Positions 1 to 7,088 of a stretch of DNA of 64,000 bases are shown here, in pieces. Positions within the stretch are counted from its first letter, which is position 1, and each line of letters begins with the position of its first letter. Below the pieces are notes generated by a model, which did not search any database, was not told the origin of the DNA, and saw only the letters and a list, made by a program, of their open reading frames with translations. The stretch is from Winogradskyella sp. PG-2. GTDB lineage: Bacteria > Bacteroidota > Bacteroidia > Flavobacteriales > Flavobacteriaceae. Both the position numbers and the translations under genes were made by a program. Where the stretch lies: contig NZ_AP014583.1 in assembly GCF_000828715.1 (NCBI RefSeq), forward strand, positions 1,858,001-1,922,000, read 5' to 3'.

Positions 1-23
1 AATCAAATACTGCCAATGTAAGG

Positions 24-49
24 TTTGGCATTTTTTTTGACTAATTTTG
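24..49 (+). promoter_or_regulatory. Probable trxA promoter
   Basis: A TAATTTTG element at 42-49 matches the Bacteroidota -7 consensus TAnnTTTG, and a TTTG lies upstream at 24-27, somewhat closer than the usual -33 spacing. Transcription would start near 56, leaving a leader of about 50 nt before the trxA start codon. The call rests on motif match and position only. Confidence 0.4.
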
Positions 50-108
50 TGTACTTGTTAAGACGCAGGTATGTTAACTAAAGTAGAATACAATAAATAA
101 TAAATATT

Positions 109-426
109 ATGGCATTAGAAATAACAGATGCAAACTTTGAAGAAACAGTATTAAAGAGTGATAAACCAGTAATGGTTGATTTTTGGGCAGCATGGTGCGG
201 TCCTTGCCGTATGGTTGGACCAATCATTGATGAAATTAGTACAGAGTACGATGGTAAAGCTGTAGTTGGTAAGGTAGATGTTGATGCTAATCAGGAATTT
301 GCTGCTAAGTACGGGGTGAGAAACATACCAACAGTATTAGTTTTTCAAAATGGAGAAGTTGTAGGTCGTCAAGTTGGTGTTGCACCTAAAAATGCATACT
401 CTGATGCTATTGATGCACTTTTATAG
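109..426 (+). CDS. trxA: Thioredoxin
   Basis: A 105-residue protein of exactly the usual length for thioredoxin 1, the cytoplasmic disulfide reductase that passes electrons from thioredoxin reductase to ribonucleotide reductase, peroxiredoxins and other targets. The active site WCGPC is intact, with cysteines 30 and 33, and the cis-proline of the fold is in RNIPT further on. The whole chain is a single thioredoxin domain with no signal peptide. The gene has its own promoter-like element upstream and a strong hairpin terminator 25 nt after the stop, so it is probably transcribed alone although a DUF58 gene follows closely. Nothing in it is unusual. Confidence 0.97.
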   Translation: MALEITDANFEETVLKSDKPVMVDFWAAWCGPCRMVGPIIDEISTEYDGKAVVGKVDVDANQEFAAKYGVRNIPTVLVFQNGEVVGRQVGVAPKNAYSDAIDALL

Positions 427-450
427 AATAAGATTCTAAAAGAAATGATA

Positions 451-480
451 AAAGGTTTGTCTATAAGGCAAACCTTTTTT
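451..480 (+). terminator. Rho-independent terminator after trxA
   Basis: AAAGGTTTG at 451-459 pairs perfectly with CAAACCTTT at 469-477, giving a 9-bp stem with a 9-nt loop followed by a run of T to 480. It separates trxA from the DUF58 gene that starts 14 nt later. Confidence 0.8.
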
Positions 481-493
481 AGTTTCGGTACTC

Positions 494-1423
494 ATGGATT
501 TACAATTAGAACTCAATAAAGCAGGTGGTTTTAAAAACCTAGAATTGTCAGCTAAACAAGTGGTTGAAGGTTTTATAGCTGGGATGCATAAAAGTCCATT
601 TCATGGGTTTTCTGCTGAGTTTGCTGAACATAAAATTTACAATCAAGGTGAAAGCACTAAGCATATAGATTGGAAGCTTTATGCCAAAACAGATCGTCTG
701 TACACTAAGCGTTATGATGAAGAGACGAATCTGAGATGTCATCTTATTATAGATAATAGTAGTTCTATGCACTATCCTGAATCAGCTGGTTCTACGATAG
801 ATAACTTAAATAAAATTTCGTTTTCAGCTTTGGCAAGTGCATCTTTAATGCATATTCTTAAAAAACAACGTGATGCTGTTGGTTTGAGTGTCTATAGTGA
901 TATTTATGATTTCTATTCACCAGAAAAAGGTAGTGAGCGTCATCATAGAATGCTGATGACCAAATTAAGTGAAGCGGTTATTACAAAACCAGAGTCGAAA
1001 ACAACAGAAACTTATCGCTACTTGCATCAGATTGCTGAGAAGATTCATAGACGATCATTAATCTTTGTGTTTACAGATATGTTTCAGACCTCAGAAGATG
1101 ATGAAAAGTTATTTGAAGCCTTAAGACATTTAAAACATAACAAGCATGAAGTAGTTTTGTTTCATGTATTTGATAAAGCCAAAGAACTGACTTTTGATTT
1201 TGATAATCGACCAAAACGTTTTATAGATATAGAAACAGACGAGTATATTAATCTGTATGCTGATAATGTAAAAGACAACTACGAAAAAGCGGTAAGAGAC
1301 TACTTTAATAATCTAAGATTAAAGTGTGGACAATATAGAATTAAGTATGTTGAAGCCGACATCAATGCTGGTTTTAATAGCATCCTAACCTCTTACATGA
1401 TAGAGCGTCAAAAATTTGTTTAG
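494..1423 (+). CDS. DUF58 domain protein (vWA-like)
   Basis: A 309-residue DUF58 protein. The family signature is visible around residues 50-80, where YNQGESTKHIDWKLYAKT is followed by RLYTKRYDEE. A von Willebrand A-like metal site follows as IDNSSSM, which fits the DxSxS MIDAS pattern. No membrane segment or signal peptide is visible, so it should be cytoplasmic or peripheral. DUF58 proteins commonly sit next to MoxR AAA ATPases and Bat proteins, where they are thought to help metal-dependent protein assembly or stress tolerance. No MoxR gene is near here, so this is a stand-alone copy and its partner is unknown. The family call is firm; the function is inference. Confidence 0.85.
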   Translation: MDLQLELNKAGGFKNLELSAKQVVEGFIAGMHKSPFHGFSAEFAEHKIYNQGESTKHIDWKLYAKTDRLYTKRYDEETNLRCHLIIDNSSSMHYPESAGSTIDNLNKISFSALASASLMHILKKQRDAVGLSVYSDIYDFYSPEKGSERHHRMLMTKLSEAVITKPESKTTETYRYLHQIAEKIHRRSLIFVFTDMFQTSEDDEKLFEALRHLKHNKHEVVLFHVFDKAKELTFDFDNRPKRFIDIETDEYINLYADNVKDNYEKAVRDYFNNLRLKCGQYRIKYVEADINAGFNSILTSYMIERQKFV

Positions 1424-1479
1424 ATTTTTGTTTGCCAAATTAAAAATGCAATGTATATTTGCCCTCGCAATTATGCAAC

Positions 1480-1553
1480 GGTCTGGTAGTTCAGTTGGTT
1501 AGAATGTCGCCCTGTCACGGCGAAGGTCGCGGGTTCGAGTCCCGTCCAGACCG
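1480..1553 (+). tRNA. tRNA-Asp (GTC)
   Basis: A complete 74-nt cloverleaf. The acceptor arms GGTCTGG (1480-1486) and CCAGACC (1546-1552) pair fully and are followed by discriminator G1553. The anticodon stem TCGCC/GGCGA encloses the loop CTGTCAC, with anticodon GTC at 1514-1516. The T arm contains GGGTTCGAGTCCC. No CCA is encoded. It stands alone and is followed by a terminator-like hairpin. Confidence 0.97.
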
Positions 1554-1569
1554 CTAAAATTGCAAAATT

Positions 1570-1597
1570 AAAGCTTCAAGAAATTGAGGCTTTTTTT
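1570..1597 (+). terminator. Terminator after tRNA-Asp
   Basis: AAAGCTTCAA (1570-1579) pairs with TTGAGGCTTT (1584-1593), with one G-T pair, and a T run follows to 1597. It probably ends the tRNA transcript. Confidence 0.65.
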
Positions 1598-1733
1598 GAA
1601 GCATTTGTAAGATGTTGTGTTGTTTTCAGAGAGATCTGAGACGTAGTGATATCAAACTTGATTTGATATTCCAATGAAAGGCTTTCCTTTTTTCTTTATA
1701 GAAAATCGGGATGCTTTTTTGTTTTACAGAGGA

Positions 1734-2457
1734 TTATTGTTTGTTTATTTTCCAAGATTCAAAATCTTTTTTATTGTCTTCAGAGGTTAAAGGGTATAGT
1801 CCTATTATAGATCTCCCTTCTAGTACTTTTTCTGTTACATATTCCTCATACAATTCCATTTTAGAAGCTGTGTCTGCTACTTCGTCTGCTAAATGTGCAG
1901 GAATAACCATAACACCATCATCATCTCCTACTATAACATCACCAGGAAAAACGGCGACATCTCCACAACCAATAGGTACATTAATATCAATAGCATGATT
2001 CAATGTAAGATTTGTTGGAGCAGTTGGAGTATTATGATAAGATGAAAAAGGTAAACTCACAATGATACTTGAGTCTCTAAACCCTCCGTCAGTAACAACA
2101 CCTTCAACTCCACGTTTCATTAATCTAGTTATTAATATAGAACCTGCTGAAGCCGCTCTAGCCGATTTTCTACTATCCATAACCATAACAGCACCTTTAG
2201 GGCATTCTTCGAAAGCAACTCTTTGTGGACTTTGGGTCTTTAAATACTGTAATAGGGTTTAAATCTTCTCTAGCTGGTATATATCTTAATGTAAATGCTT
2301 CACCAACCATATTAGGTCTTCCTTTTGCTAAAGGTTTTGCACCTTGTATAAATTGATGCTTTAAACCCATCATAAACAATATCGTGGCAATAGTTGGTGT
2401 ACTGGTTCTTTTTAATTGTTCTTTAGTAGAATTTAGTATATTTTTTGGATTTAAAGA
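1734..2457 (-). pseudogene. Broken RraA-like (HMG aldolase family) gene
   Basis: On the minus strand two reading frames together spell an RraA-like protein of about 235 residues, in the family that includes HMG/CHA aldolases and RNase E activity regulators. The first part, 2457 down to about 2230, reads through STPTIATILFMMGLKHQF. The rest, down to the stop at 1734, contains GVEGVVTDGGFRDS and GDDDGVMVIPA, both typical of the family. Near 2229 the frame breaks: the protein would continue as PQRVAFEECPKG before MVMDSRKS if two bases were restored (or one removed). The 5' part also has no good start codon, because a TGA lies at 2458-2460 and the first ATG is well inside the domain. I read it as a decaying gene. 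The direct-repeat regulatory region 105 bp further on points away from it. Confidence 0.8.
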
Positions 2458-2561
2458 TCATATAATTGCATGATATTATGTGTAAATATAGATTATATGG
2501 TTTTAAAAAAAAGAACATTTTAACCCCTGAAATTGAGTTTTAAACAGGCTGCGGGTAAAAT

Positions 2562-2636
2562 AAATGCATTTAATCGATAAAAAAATGCATTTAATCGATG
2601 ATATTTTTTAGTTTATTATATTATGTTCTATATTTG
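2562..2636 (+). promoter_or_regulatory. 21-bp direct repeats plus TAnnTTTG promoter
   Basis: A 17-nt sequence ending in TTTAATCGAT is present twice without mismatch, at 2562-2578 and 2583-2599, a 21-bp period. TATATTTG, a perfect TAnnTTTG -7 element, begins at 2629. The CGAT of the second repeat starts at 2596, 33 bp upstream of that element. The exopolysaccharide-locus promoters have the same geometry, so the same or a related regulator may act here. Each copy also contains the palindrome ATCGAT with a central CG, so a LacI-type operator is an alternative reading. Confidence 0.55.
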
Positions 2637-2793
2637 AACTCCTTCTTAAGACCTCAAATCGCTTACTAAGGAAATTTTAGTTCATTTTACTATTAGGCAC
2701 GAGTTGTCTAGAAAAACATCCCTCGTTTTTATTTTAGTATAGTTTTAGGCGAAAACCTAAGATAGTTAATAATCCATTCCCTTCCCTCAGCGT

Positions 2794-2812
2794 TGTAACG
2801 ATAGTCGTTACA
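2794..2812. promoter_or_regulatory. Perfect inverted repeat, probable operator
   Basis: TGTAACGA (2794-2801) and TCGTTACA (2805-2812) are exact reverse complements separated by TAG. It lies 42 bp upstream of the small secreted peptide gene. The size and symmetry suit a dimeric DNA-binding protein; the neighbouring NarL-type regulator is a possible ligand, but that is speculation. Confidence 0.5.
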
Positions 2813-2854
2813 CATTAATATTGACTATTACTCAACCTTAAATTGAATATACTT

Positions 2855-3028
2855 ATGAAAACCTTAAAAATTACTTTAGCCTTAGTTGCTGTACTTGTTT
2901 TAACTGTGTCTGGTGTGCAATCTGAAAATACTTCAGACTCAGCGCAAAATGAAATCAATCAACCAACTAAAATAGATTTACTTGCTCACAGAGGAAAAAC
3001 AAAAATGAAAATACCTACAACCGGATAA
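2855..3028 (+). CDS. Small secreted peptide
   Basis: A 57-residue protein starting at ATG 2855; a TTG four codons earlier would extend it but is a poor choice. Residues 1 to about 25 form a signal peptide with a basic start (MKTLK) and a hydrophobic core ending near SGVQSE. The mature part is only about 30 residues, polar, and ends in basic residues followed by IPTTG. I do not recognise a family. It sits directly upstream of a TPR histidine kinase and NarL-type regulator, and it has an inverted repeat and a direct-repeat promoter in front and a hairpin terminator behind. A role as a secreted signal or surface peptide linked to that two-component pair is an inference from position. Confidence 0.6.
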   Translation: MKTLKITLALVAVLVLTVSGVQSENTSDSAQNEINQPTKIDLLAHRGKTKMKIPTTG

Positions 3029-3051
3029 AACAAATATATTTGTATTTATTT

Positions 3052-3081
3052 AGCCCATCTCGTTAACGATTTGGGCTTTAT
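3052..3081 (+). terminator. Terminator after the secreted peptide gene
   Basis: AGCCCA (3052-3057) pairs with TGGGCT (3072-3077), and an inner CGTTAACG palindrome can extend the hairpin. Only a short T stretch follows. It lies 24 nt after the stop codon and separates the peptide from the kinase gene. Confidence 0.5.
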
Positions 3082-3156
3082 TGATTATAATCAACTTACC
3101 TTAACAATATTTATATAAAAAATTCTAAATTTGATTATATCAATACCCCCTTTTTT

Positions 3157-5190
3157 GTGAAATATATATTCATTAGTTTTATTTATGCTTTTTTGTCATT
3201 TACTCAGGTTAGTAGCCAATCAAATGATAGATTAATTGACTCGATTAATAAATTAAGGGAATTTTCTATAAGTACTTCTATCTCACCAAAGGAAAGGCTT
3301 GAGTTTTCCAAAAAAGTGATAAAATTAGCGAATCATATAAATATTGATTCTATAATTCTTCGCGCCAATAGAGATTTAAGTTACAATTACTTAATTAATG
3401 AGGATTTTGATATGTTTAAAGAGATAAGTCTAAGGAATTTAGAATTAGCGCGAAAACTTAAAGACTCGTCTGCTGTAGCTTATACAAATAAGAATTTGGG
3501 TTGGTATTATTATGCTATTGATGATGATAATACACAATCTTACAAATATTTAATAAGAGCATTGGATTACTTTAATCTAAAAGGAATATTAAATGAGAAA
3601 GCTGAGATATTAGCAAGTATAGCAACGATTCAAGATTTAGAAAAGGACTATTTAGGTAGTGAGCAAAATGCTATTGAGGCTCTAAGATTGTTAAATAATT
3701 TAAATGCAGAAGATAAAAATGAGGATAAATATCGTTTACTTAATCTTCTCGGAGGTCTATCTTATAAACTTGAAAATCATGAAAAATCTATAGAATATCA
3801 TACAAAAGCGTTAAATCTTGCAAAAAAAATTGAAGACAGGATTGATAGATACTCAGAATCATTAAATAATCTAGCATTAACTTATAGAGCCAAAGAAAAT
3901 TATGTTAAAGCTTTAAATTTTTATGAAGAACTTATTAATGACAATAAGCTACGAAAAAATGATATTACATTTTATGCTTTGATTCTTGACAATTATGCTT
4001 TTACAAAATTCATGCAAGGGAATTATGATTTTGATGTATTAGAAAAAGATTTCAAGATGGCACTTAAGATTGCGGATAGTATTGATGATTCTTATACCAA
4101 ACTTGCTGCTTCTATAGATTTATCTAAATTTTATAAAGCGAATGATAGAAAGGATTCTGCTTTGATTTATGCTAAAGAGAGTTATAAAATATCACGTGAT
4201 ATTCCAATCAATGAATTATATCTAGAATCAATGATTTTACTCTCTGATTTAACTAAAGGTGAAGAGAGTAATAATTATTTAAAAGCTCATATTAAATTGA
4301 GTGATAGTCTTTTAAAAAAAGAAAGAAATAACAGAAATAAATATGCTAGGATAAAATATGATACCGACCAAATTGAAGCTGAAAACGAACAAATTTCAAA
4401 AGAAAACTTTTACTTAGCTATATTATCAATTGGCTTATTATTTTCAGCAATTCTTATATATGTTGTGATATCTCAACGTTCTAAGAACAGAAAACTTAGA
4501 TTAATACAAGTACAACAAAAAGCCAATGAGGATATTTATAACCTTATGCTTGGTCAACAAGATAAAGTAGATGAAGCTAGAGCCAAAGAGAAAATTAGAG
4601 TGTCTAAAGAATTGCATGATGGTGTTTTAGGGAGACTTTTTGGAACTCGTCTTAGCTTGGATAGTATGAATTTTAAAGATGGCAAAGAAGCGATGATGAC
4701 CAGAGCCAATTATATTGGCCAGCTAAAAACCATCGAAGAAGACATCCGTAAAATATCTCATGAGTTAAATACCGATTTTGTTTCGGGTACCGGTTTTATG
4801 GAAATTGTTTCGGAACTTATTGAGAATCAAACCCAAGCTTATGGTTTAACCTTTGACTTTAATTATACCGATGATATTAGTTGGGATTTAGTATCTAATA
4901 AAACTAAAATAAATATTTATAGAATTATCCAAGAATCAATGCAAAATATCTATAAACATGCTAATGCTAATGCCATAAAAATTAGTATTTCATTAGAAAA
5001 AGATGTAATTTGCTTAGAAATCATCGATGATGGAGAGGGATTTGACACATCGAAAAGCAAAAAAGGCATTGGTTTAAAAAATATGACTTCTCGTGTGGAG
5101 GATATTAATGGTAAAATCACCTTTACTTCTCATACTGGTGATGGAACAACTGTTAATGTTAAGATTCCCTACACAAACCAATCAACATGA
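3157..5190 (+). CDS. TPR-domain sensor histidine kinase
   Basis: A 677-residue membrane kinase. Residues 1-20 are a signal peptide, followed by a periplasmic region of tetratricopeptide repeats to about residue 390. One membrane segment lies at about 419-438, and a coiled linker leads to the kinase. The phosphoacceptor motif KELHDGVLGRLFG contains His487 and is of the HisKA_3 (NarX/DesK) class. The ATPase part has an N box in QESMQNIYKHANA and G boxes DDGEGFD and KGIGLKNM. The start is GTG 3157, with TAAATTTG at 3126-3133 as a probable -7 element. The stop overlaps the next gene by 4 nt (ATGA), so it is co-translated with the cognate regulator. The signal is unknown; the TPR domain suggests binding of a peptide or protein ligand outside the cytoplasmic membrane. 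Confidence 0.9.
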   Translation: MKYIFISFIYAFLSFTQVSSQSNDRLIDSINKLREFSISTSISPKERLEFSKKVIKLANHINIDSIILRANRDLSYNYLINEDFDMFKEISLRNLELARKLKDSSAVAYTNKNLGWYYYAIDDDNTQSYKYLIRALDYFNLKGILNEKAEILASIATIQDLEKDYLGSEQNAIEALRLLNNLNAEDKNEDKYRLLNLLGGLSYKLENHEKSIEYHTKALNLAKKIEDRIDRYSESLNNLALTYRAKENYVKALNFYEELINDNKLRKNDITFYALILDNYAFTKFMQGNYDFDVLEKDFKMALKIADSIDDSYTKLAASIDLSKFYKANDRKDSALIYAKESYKISRDIPINELYLESMILLSDLTKGEESNNYLKAHIKLSDSLLKKERNNRNKYARIKYDTDQIEAENEQISKENFYLAILSIGLLFSAILIYVVISQRSKNRKLRLIQVQQKANEDIYNLMLGQQDKVDEARAKEKIRVSKELHDGVLGRLFGTRLSLDSMNFKDGKEAMMTRANYIGQLKTIEEDIRKISHELNTDFVSGTGFMEIVSELIENQTQAYGLTFDFNYTDDISWDLVSNKTKINIYRIIQESMQNIYKHANANAIKISISLEKDVICLEIIDDGEGFDTSKSKKGIGLKNMTSRVEDINGKITFTSHTGDGTTVNVKIPYTNQST

Positions 5191-5855
5191 AACATATTAA
5201 CATACTCATGGTAGATGATCACCCAATTATTATTGAGGGCTACCAAAATGTATTAATGGCGACTAAAGCCGATGATCAGACTTTACTCATAGATACAGCT
5301 AATAATTGTGATACTGCCCAGTTGATGATTAATAGAGCCTCTAAGGATACACCTTATGATGTCTGCTTTTTTGATATAAGTTTACCAGCTTCTGAAGATG
5401 GGAGATATGCATCTGGTGAAGACTTAGCGCTCTTAGCTAAGAGGGTACTGCCAGATGCTAAGATTATTATACTTACTATGTTTAATGAATCTTTTAGAAT
5501 CCATAATATTATTAAAGAAATAAATCCTGATGGATTTCTTATTAAAAGTGATTTAACATCAATGGAATTGGCTGATGCCTTCCAACAGATTTTAAAATAT
5601 GCACCTTATTACAGTAGTACAGTAAGTAATTATGTAAAAAAGACCATTACTAGCGAAATTTATGTAGATGATGTCAATCGTAAAATTTTACACTTATTAT
5701 CACAAGGCATAAAAACAAAAAGCTTAAATGAGTATATACCACTTTCTACAAGTGCTATAGAAAAGCGAAAAAAACAGCTAAAATTATTGTTCTCCGTAAC
5801 TGATGGAAAAGATGAATCTTTGCTTCAAGAGGCCAGAGAAAAAGGATATTTATAG
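5187..5855 (+). CDS. NarL/LuxR-type response regulator
   Basis: A 222-residue response regulator partnered with the overlapping TPR kinase. The receiver covers about residues 1-135: acidic pair Asp10-Asp11, phosphoacceptor Asp63 in FFDISLP, and the conserved Lys in FLIKSD. The C-terminal 60 residues form a short helix-turn-helix around ILHLLSQGIKTKSLNEYIPL, followed by STSAIEKRKKQLK, which matches the LuxR/NarL recognition region only loosely. HisKA_3 kinases usually pair with NarL-type regulators, which supports the assignment. Target genes are unknown; candidates are the peptide gene upstream, with its inverted repeat at 2794, and the repeat-controlled transcript at 5998. Confidence 0.87.
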   Translation: MKHINILMVDDHPIIIEGYQNVLMATKADDQTLLIDTANNCDTAQLMINRASKDTPYDVCFFDISLPASEDGRYASGEDLALLAKRVLPDAKIIILTMFNESFRIHNIIKEINPDGFLIKSDLTSMELADAFQQILKYAPYYSSTVSNYVKKTITSEIYVDDVNRKILHLLSQGIKTKSLNEYIPLSTSAIEKRKKQLKLLFSVTDGKDESLLQEAREKGYL

Positions 5856-5927
5856 GAATAGGTAAAATAATTACGCTTTTAAATGTTTCTAAAAATACTT
5901 GTATCTACTGCCAAACCTATAAACTAC

Positions 5928-5991
5928 GGTTTTTCCACAACATGTCTATGGTTTTTCCGCAACAATAAATGAGTCTTGTAACTTACCTTTA
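5928..5991 (+). promoter_or_regulatory. 15-nt direct repeats and -7 element
   Basis: GGTTTTTCCACAACA (5928-5942) and GGTTTTTCCGCAACA (5950-5964) differ at one base and are 22 bp apart. TACCTTTA at 5984-5991 is one mismatch from TAnnTTTG and would start a transcript near 5998. A terminator follows at 6057, so this looks like the control region of a short RNA. The distance from repeat to promoter resembles the 21-bp box promoters, but the box sequence differs. Confidence 0.4.
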
Positions 5992-5997
5992 CATCAA

Positions 5998-6091
5998 GTC
6001 AACAAGAATTAATTAATCCCTCTTAAGTAATTGTTGAGTTAATAGCAAGAAAATTGAAACCTAGCGACATCTTATGTAACTAGGTTTTTTT
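5998..6091 (+). ncRNA. Candidate small RNA
   Basis: A predicted transcript of about 94 nt between the promoter-like element at 5984-5991 and a terminator whose stem is AAACCTAG (6057-6064) with CTAGGTTT (6080-6087) and a T run to 6091. I see no credible ORF. The alternative is that the terminator simply ends the kinase-regulator transcript with a long 3' tail of about 200 nt. Confidence 0.3.
6057..6091 (+). terminator. Rho-independent terminator
   Basis: An 8-bp perfect stem, AAACCTAG (6057-6064) with CTAGGTTT (6080-6087), a 15-nt loop, and seven or more T. It ends either the two-component operon or the candidate small RNA and blocks read-through into the convergent DUF456 gene. Confidence 0.75.
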
Positions 6092-6109
6092 CTTACTTTA
6101 TATTTAGGT

Positions 6110-6607
6110 TTATAACCAACTCGCGTTATGTTCTGATAGTTTTGCTATAAAGAAACCTAAAAAAACAATTGCTACTATAAATTTTAAAAAAGTTGATGCT
6201 ATAAACCCTAAGAATGATCCAAAAGCTGCCTTCAATGCTTTTTCCATGTCATTTCTATGAATCATTTCTCCAATTAACGCTCCTGTAAAAGGACCGATAA
6301 TAATTCCGAATGGAATAGGTGAGAGTAATCCAATTATTAAACCTAGCGTAGTTCCTATCATTCCGTCACGGCTTCCACCAAAACGTTTTGTTCCTAGAGC
6401 AGGAATAATGAAGTCTAATACATATATAAATACTGCAACTAGAAGTGTAGATATTAAAAAAGTTTGACTCATTTCGACACCATCAGTAAAGTGTAACACT
6501 AAAAGACCAGCCCAACTTGTTAGTGGACCAGGTAGAATAGGTAGAAAACTACCAATAATTCCTAAAATGATTAAAAGTAGTGCAACAAGCACCAAAAAAA
6601 TTTCCAT
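6110..6607 (-). CDS. DUF456 family membrane protein
   Basis: A 165-residue integral membrane protein of the DUF456 family. It has about five hydrophobic segments and the glycine-rich loops of that family: GSFLPILPGPLTSWAG near the N-terminus, a central GTKRFGGSRDG and FGIIIGPFTGALIGE. Length and layout are normal. The molecular function of DUF456 is not established. It is divergent from the BlaI-type regulator gene, with 119 bp between the two start codons, and that gap contains three operator copies, so its promoter may also be touched by the repressor. Confidence 0.88.
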   Translation of the reverse strand: MEIFLVLVALLLIILGIIGSFLPILPGPLTSWAGLLVLHFTDGVEMSQTFLISTLLVAVFIYVLDFIIPALGTKRFGGSRDGMIGTTLGLIIGLLSPIPFGIIIGPFTGALIGEMIHRNDMEKALKAAFGSFLGFIASTFLKFIVAIVFLGFFIAKLSEHNASWL

Positions 6608-6664
6608 ATAAGTAATTTGAATTCACTTTATAAGACGCAATAAGTAGACCAAAGTTACAGTTTA

Positions 6665-6724
6665 AACTAAAAAATTAGTTTAAACTAATTTTTTAGTTAT
6701 ATTTGTGTAACTAAAACCTTAGTT
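6665..6724. promoter_or_regulatory. Triple AACTAA-N4-TTAGTT operator of the BlaI-M56 operon
   Basis: Three copies of the 16-bp dyad AACTAA-N4-TTAGTT lie at 6665-6680, 6683-6698 and 6709-6724, with spacers AAAA, TTTT and AACC. The first two together form a perfect 34-bp palindrome. TATATTTG (6698-6705), a perfect TAnnTTTG -7 element, sits between copies two and three, and the third copy ends 2 bp before the blaI-type start codon. BlaI/MecI repressors bind dyads of this sort in their own promoter, so autorepression is the natural reading. Confidence 0.8.
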
Positions 6725-6726
6725 TT

Positions 6727-7086
6727 ATGAAACAGTTAACAAAAGCAGAAGAAGAAATAATGCAAGCCTTATGGCAGCTAAAAAAGGCCAATGTAAAGTC
6801 TGTAATTGAAATTTTACCTGAACCTAAACCAGCATATAATACAGTATCTACAATTGTAAGGATTCTTGAATCCAAAGGTTTTGTGGATTATGAAAAACAA
6901 GGGAAAGGTCATATTTATTTTCCAATAGTACATAAAGCATCTTATAGCAATCAGTCTATAAATAAAATTGTAGATAATTACTTTCAAGGCTCTTTTAAGA
7001 GTATGGTGTCTTTCTTTGTACAGAAAAATGATATTGATGTCAAGGATATAGAAACGTTGTTAAATGAAATTAATAAAAAGAACTAA
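6727..7086 (+). CDS. BlaI/MecI/CopY family transcriptional repressor
   Basis: A 119-residue protein of the BlaI/MecI (penicillinase repressor) family. The N-terminal winged helix spans about residues 1-75 and shows LTKAEEEIMQALWQL, then YNTVSTIVRILESKGFV (recognition helix) and the wing. The C-terminal part is the dimerisation and cleavage-linker region. It overlies no other gene and is followed after 2 nt by an M56 peptidase, the classic repressor plus BlaR1-like sensor pair. No beta-lactamase gene is nearby, so the target is probably its own operon and other genes, as in many Bacteroidota. Three operator copies precede it. Confidence 0.93.
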   Translation: MKQLTKAEEEIMQALWQLKKANVKSVIEILPEPKPAYNTVSTIVRILESKGFVDYEKQGKGHIYFPIVHKASYSNQSINKIVDNYFQGSFKSMVSFFVQKNDIDVKDIETLLNEINKKN

Positions 7087-7088
7087 TC

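Larger units (their letters stand above)
2461..2854. other. Intergenic regulatory region
   Basis: A 394-bp gap between the broken RraA gene (minus strand) and the secreted-peptide gene (plus strand). It contains no supported ORF. It holds a 17-nt exact direct repeat with a 21-bp period and a TATATTTG promoter element (2562-2636), and a perfect 8-bp inverted repeat at 2794-2812 just before the peptide gene. If the 2629 promoter drives the peptide, the leader is about 210 nt. Confidence 0.6.

Noticed and set aside
1711..1998. Open frame of 95 codons on the plus strand
   Set aside because: It lies antisense to the RraA-like pseudogene, whose minus-strand translation matches a known family; the plus frame has no recognisable features.
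2197..2379. Open frame of 60 codons on the minus strand as a separate small gene
   Set aside because: It continues the RraA-like sequence on both sides; only a frameshift at 2229 separates it from the rest.
3126..3133. TAAATTTG before the TPR kinase as a further member of the box regulon
   Set aside because: The -7 element is good but the 33-bp upstream position and its 21-bp neighbour show no CGAA or CTACA box; it is treated as an ordinary promoter.
6665..6698. The 34-bp palindrome as a terminator or mobile-element end
   Set aside because: There is no gene end before it and no target duplication; the third dyad copy and the BlaI gene behind it make an operator much more likely.
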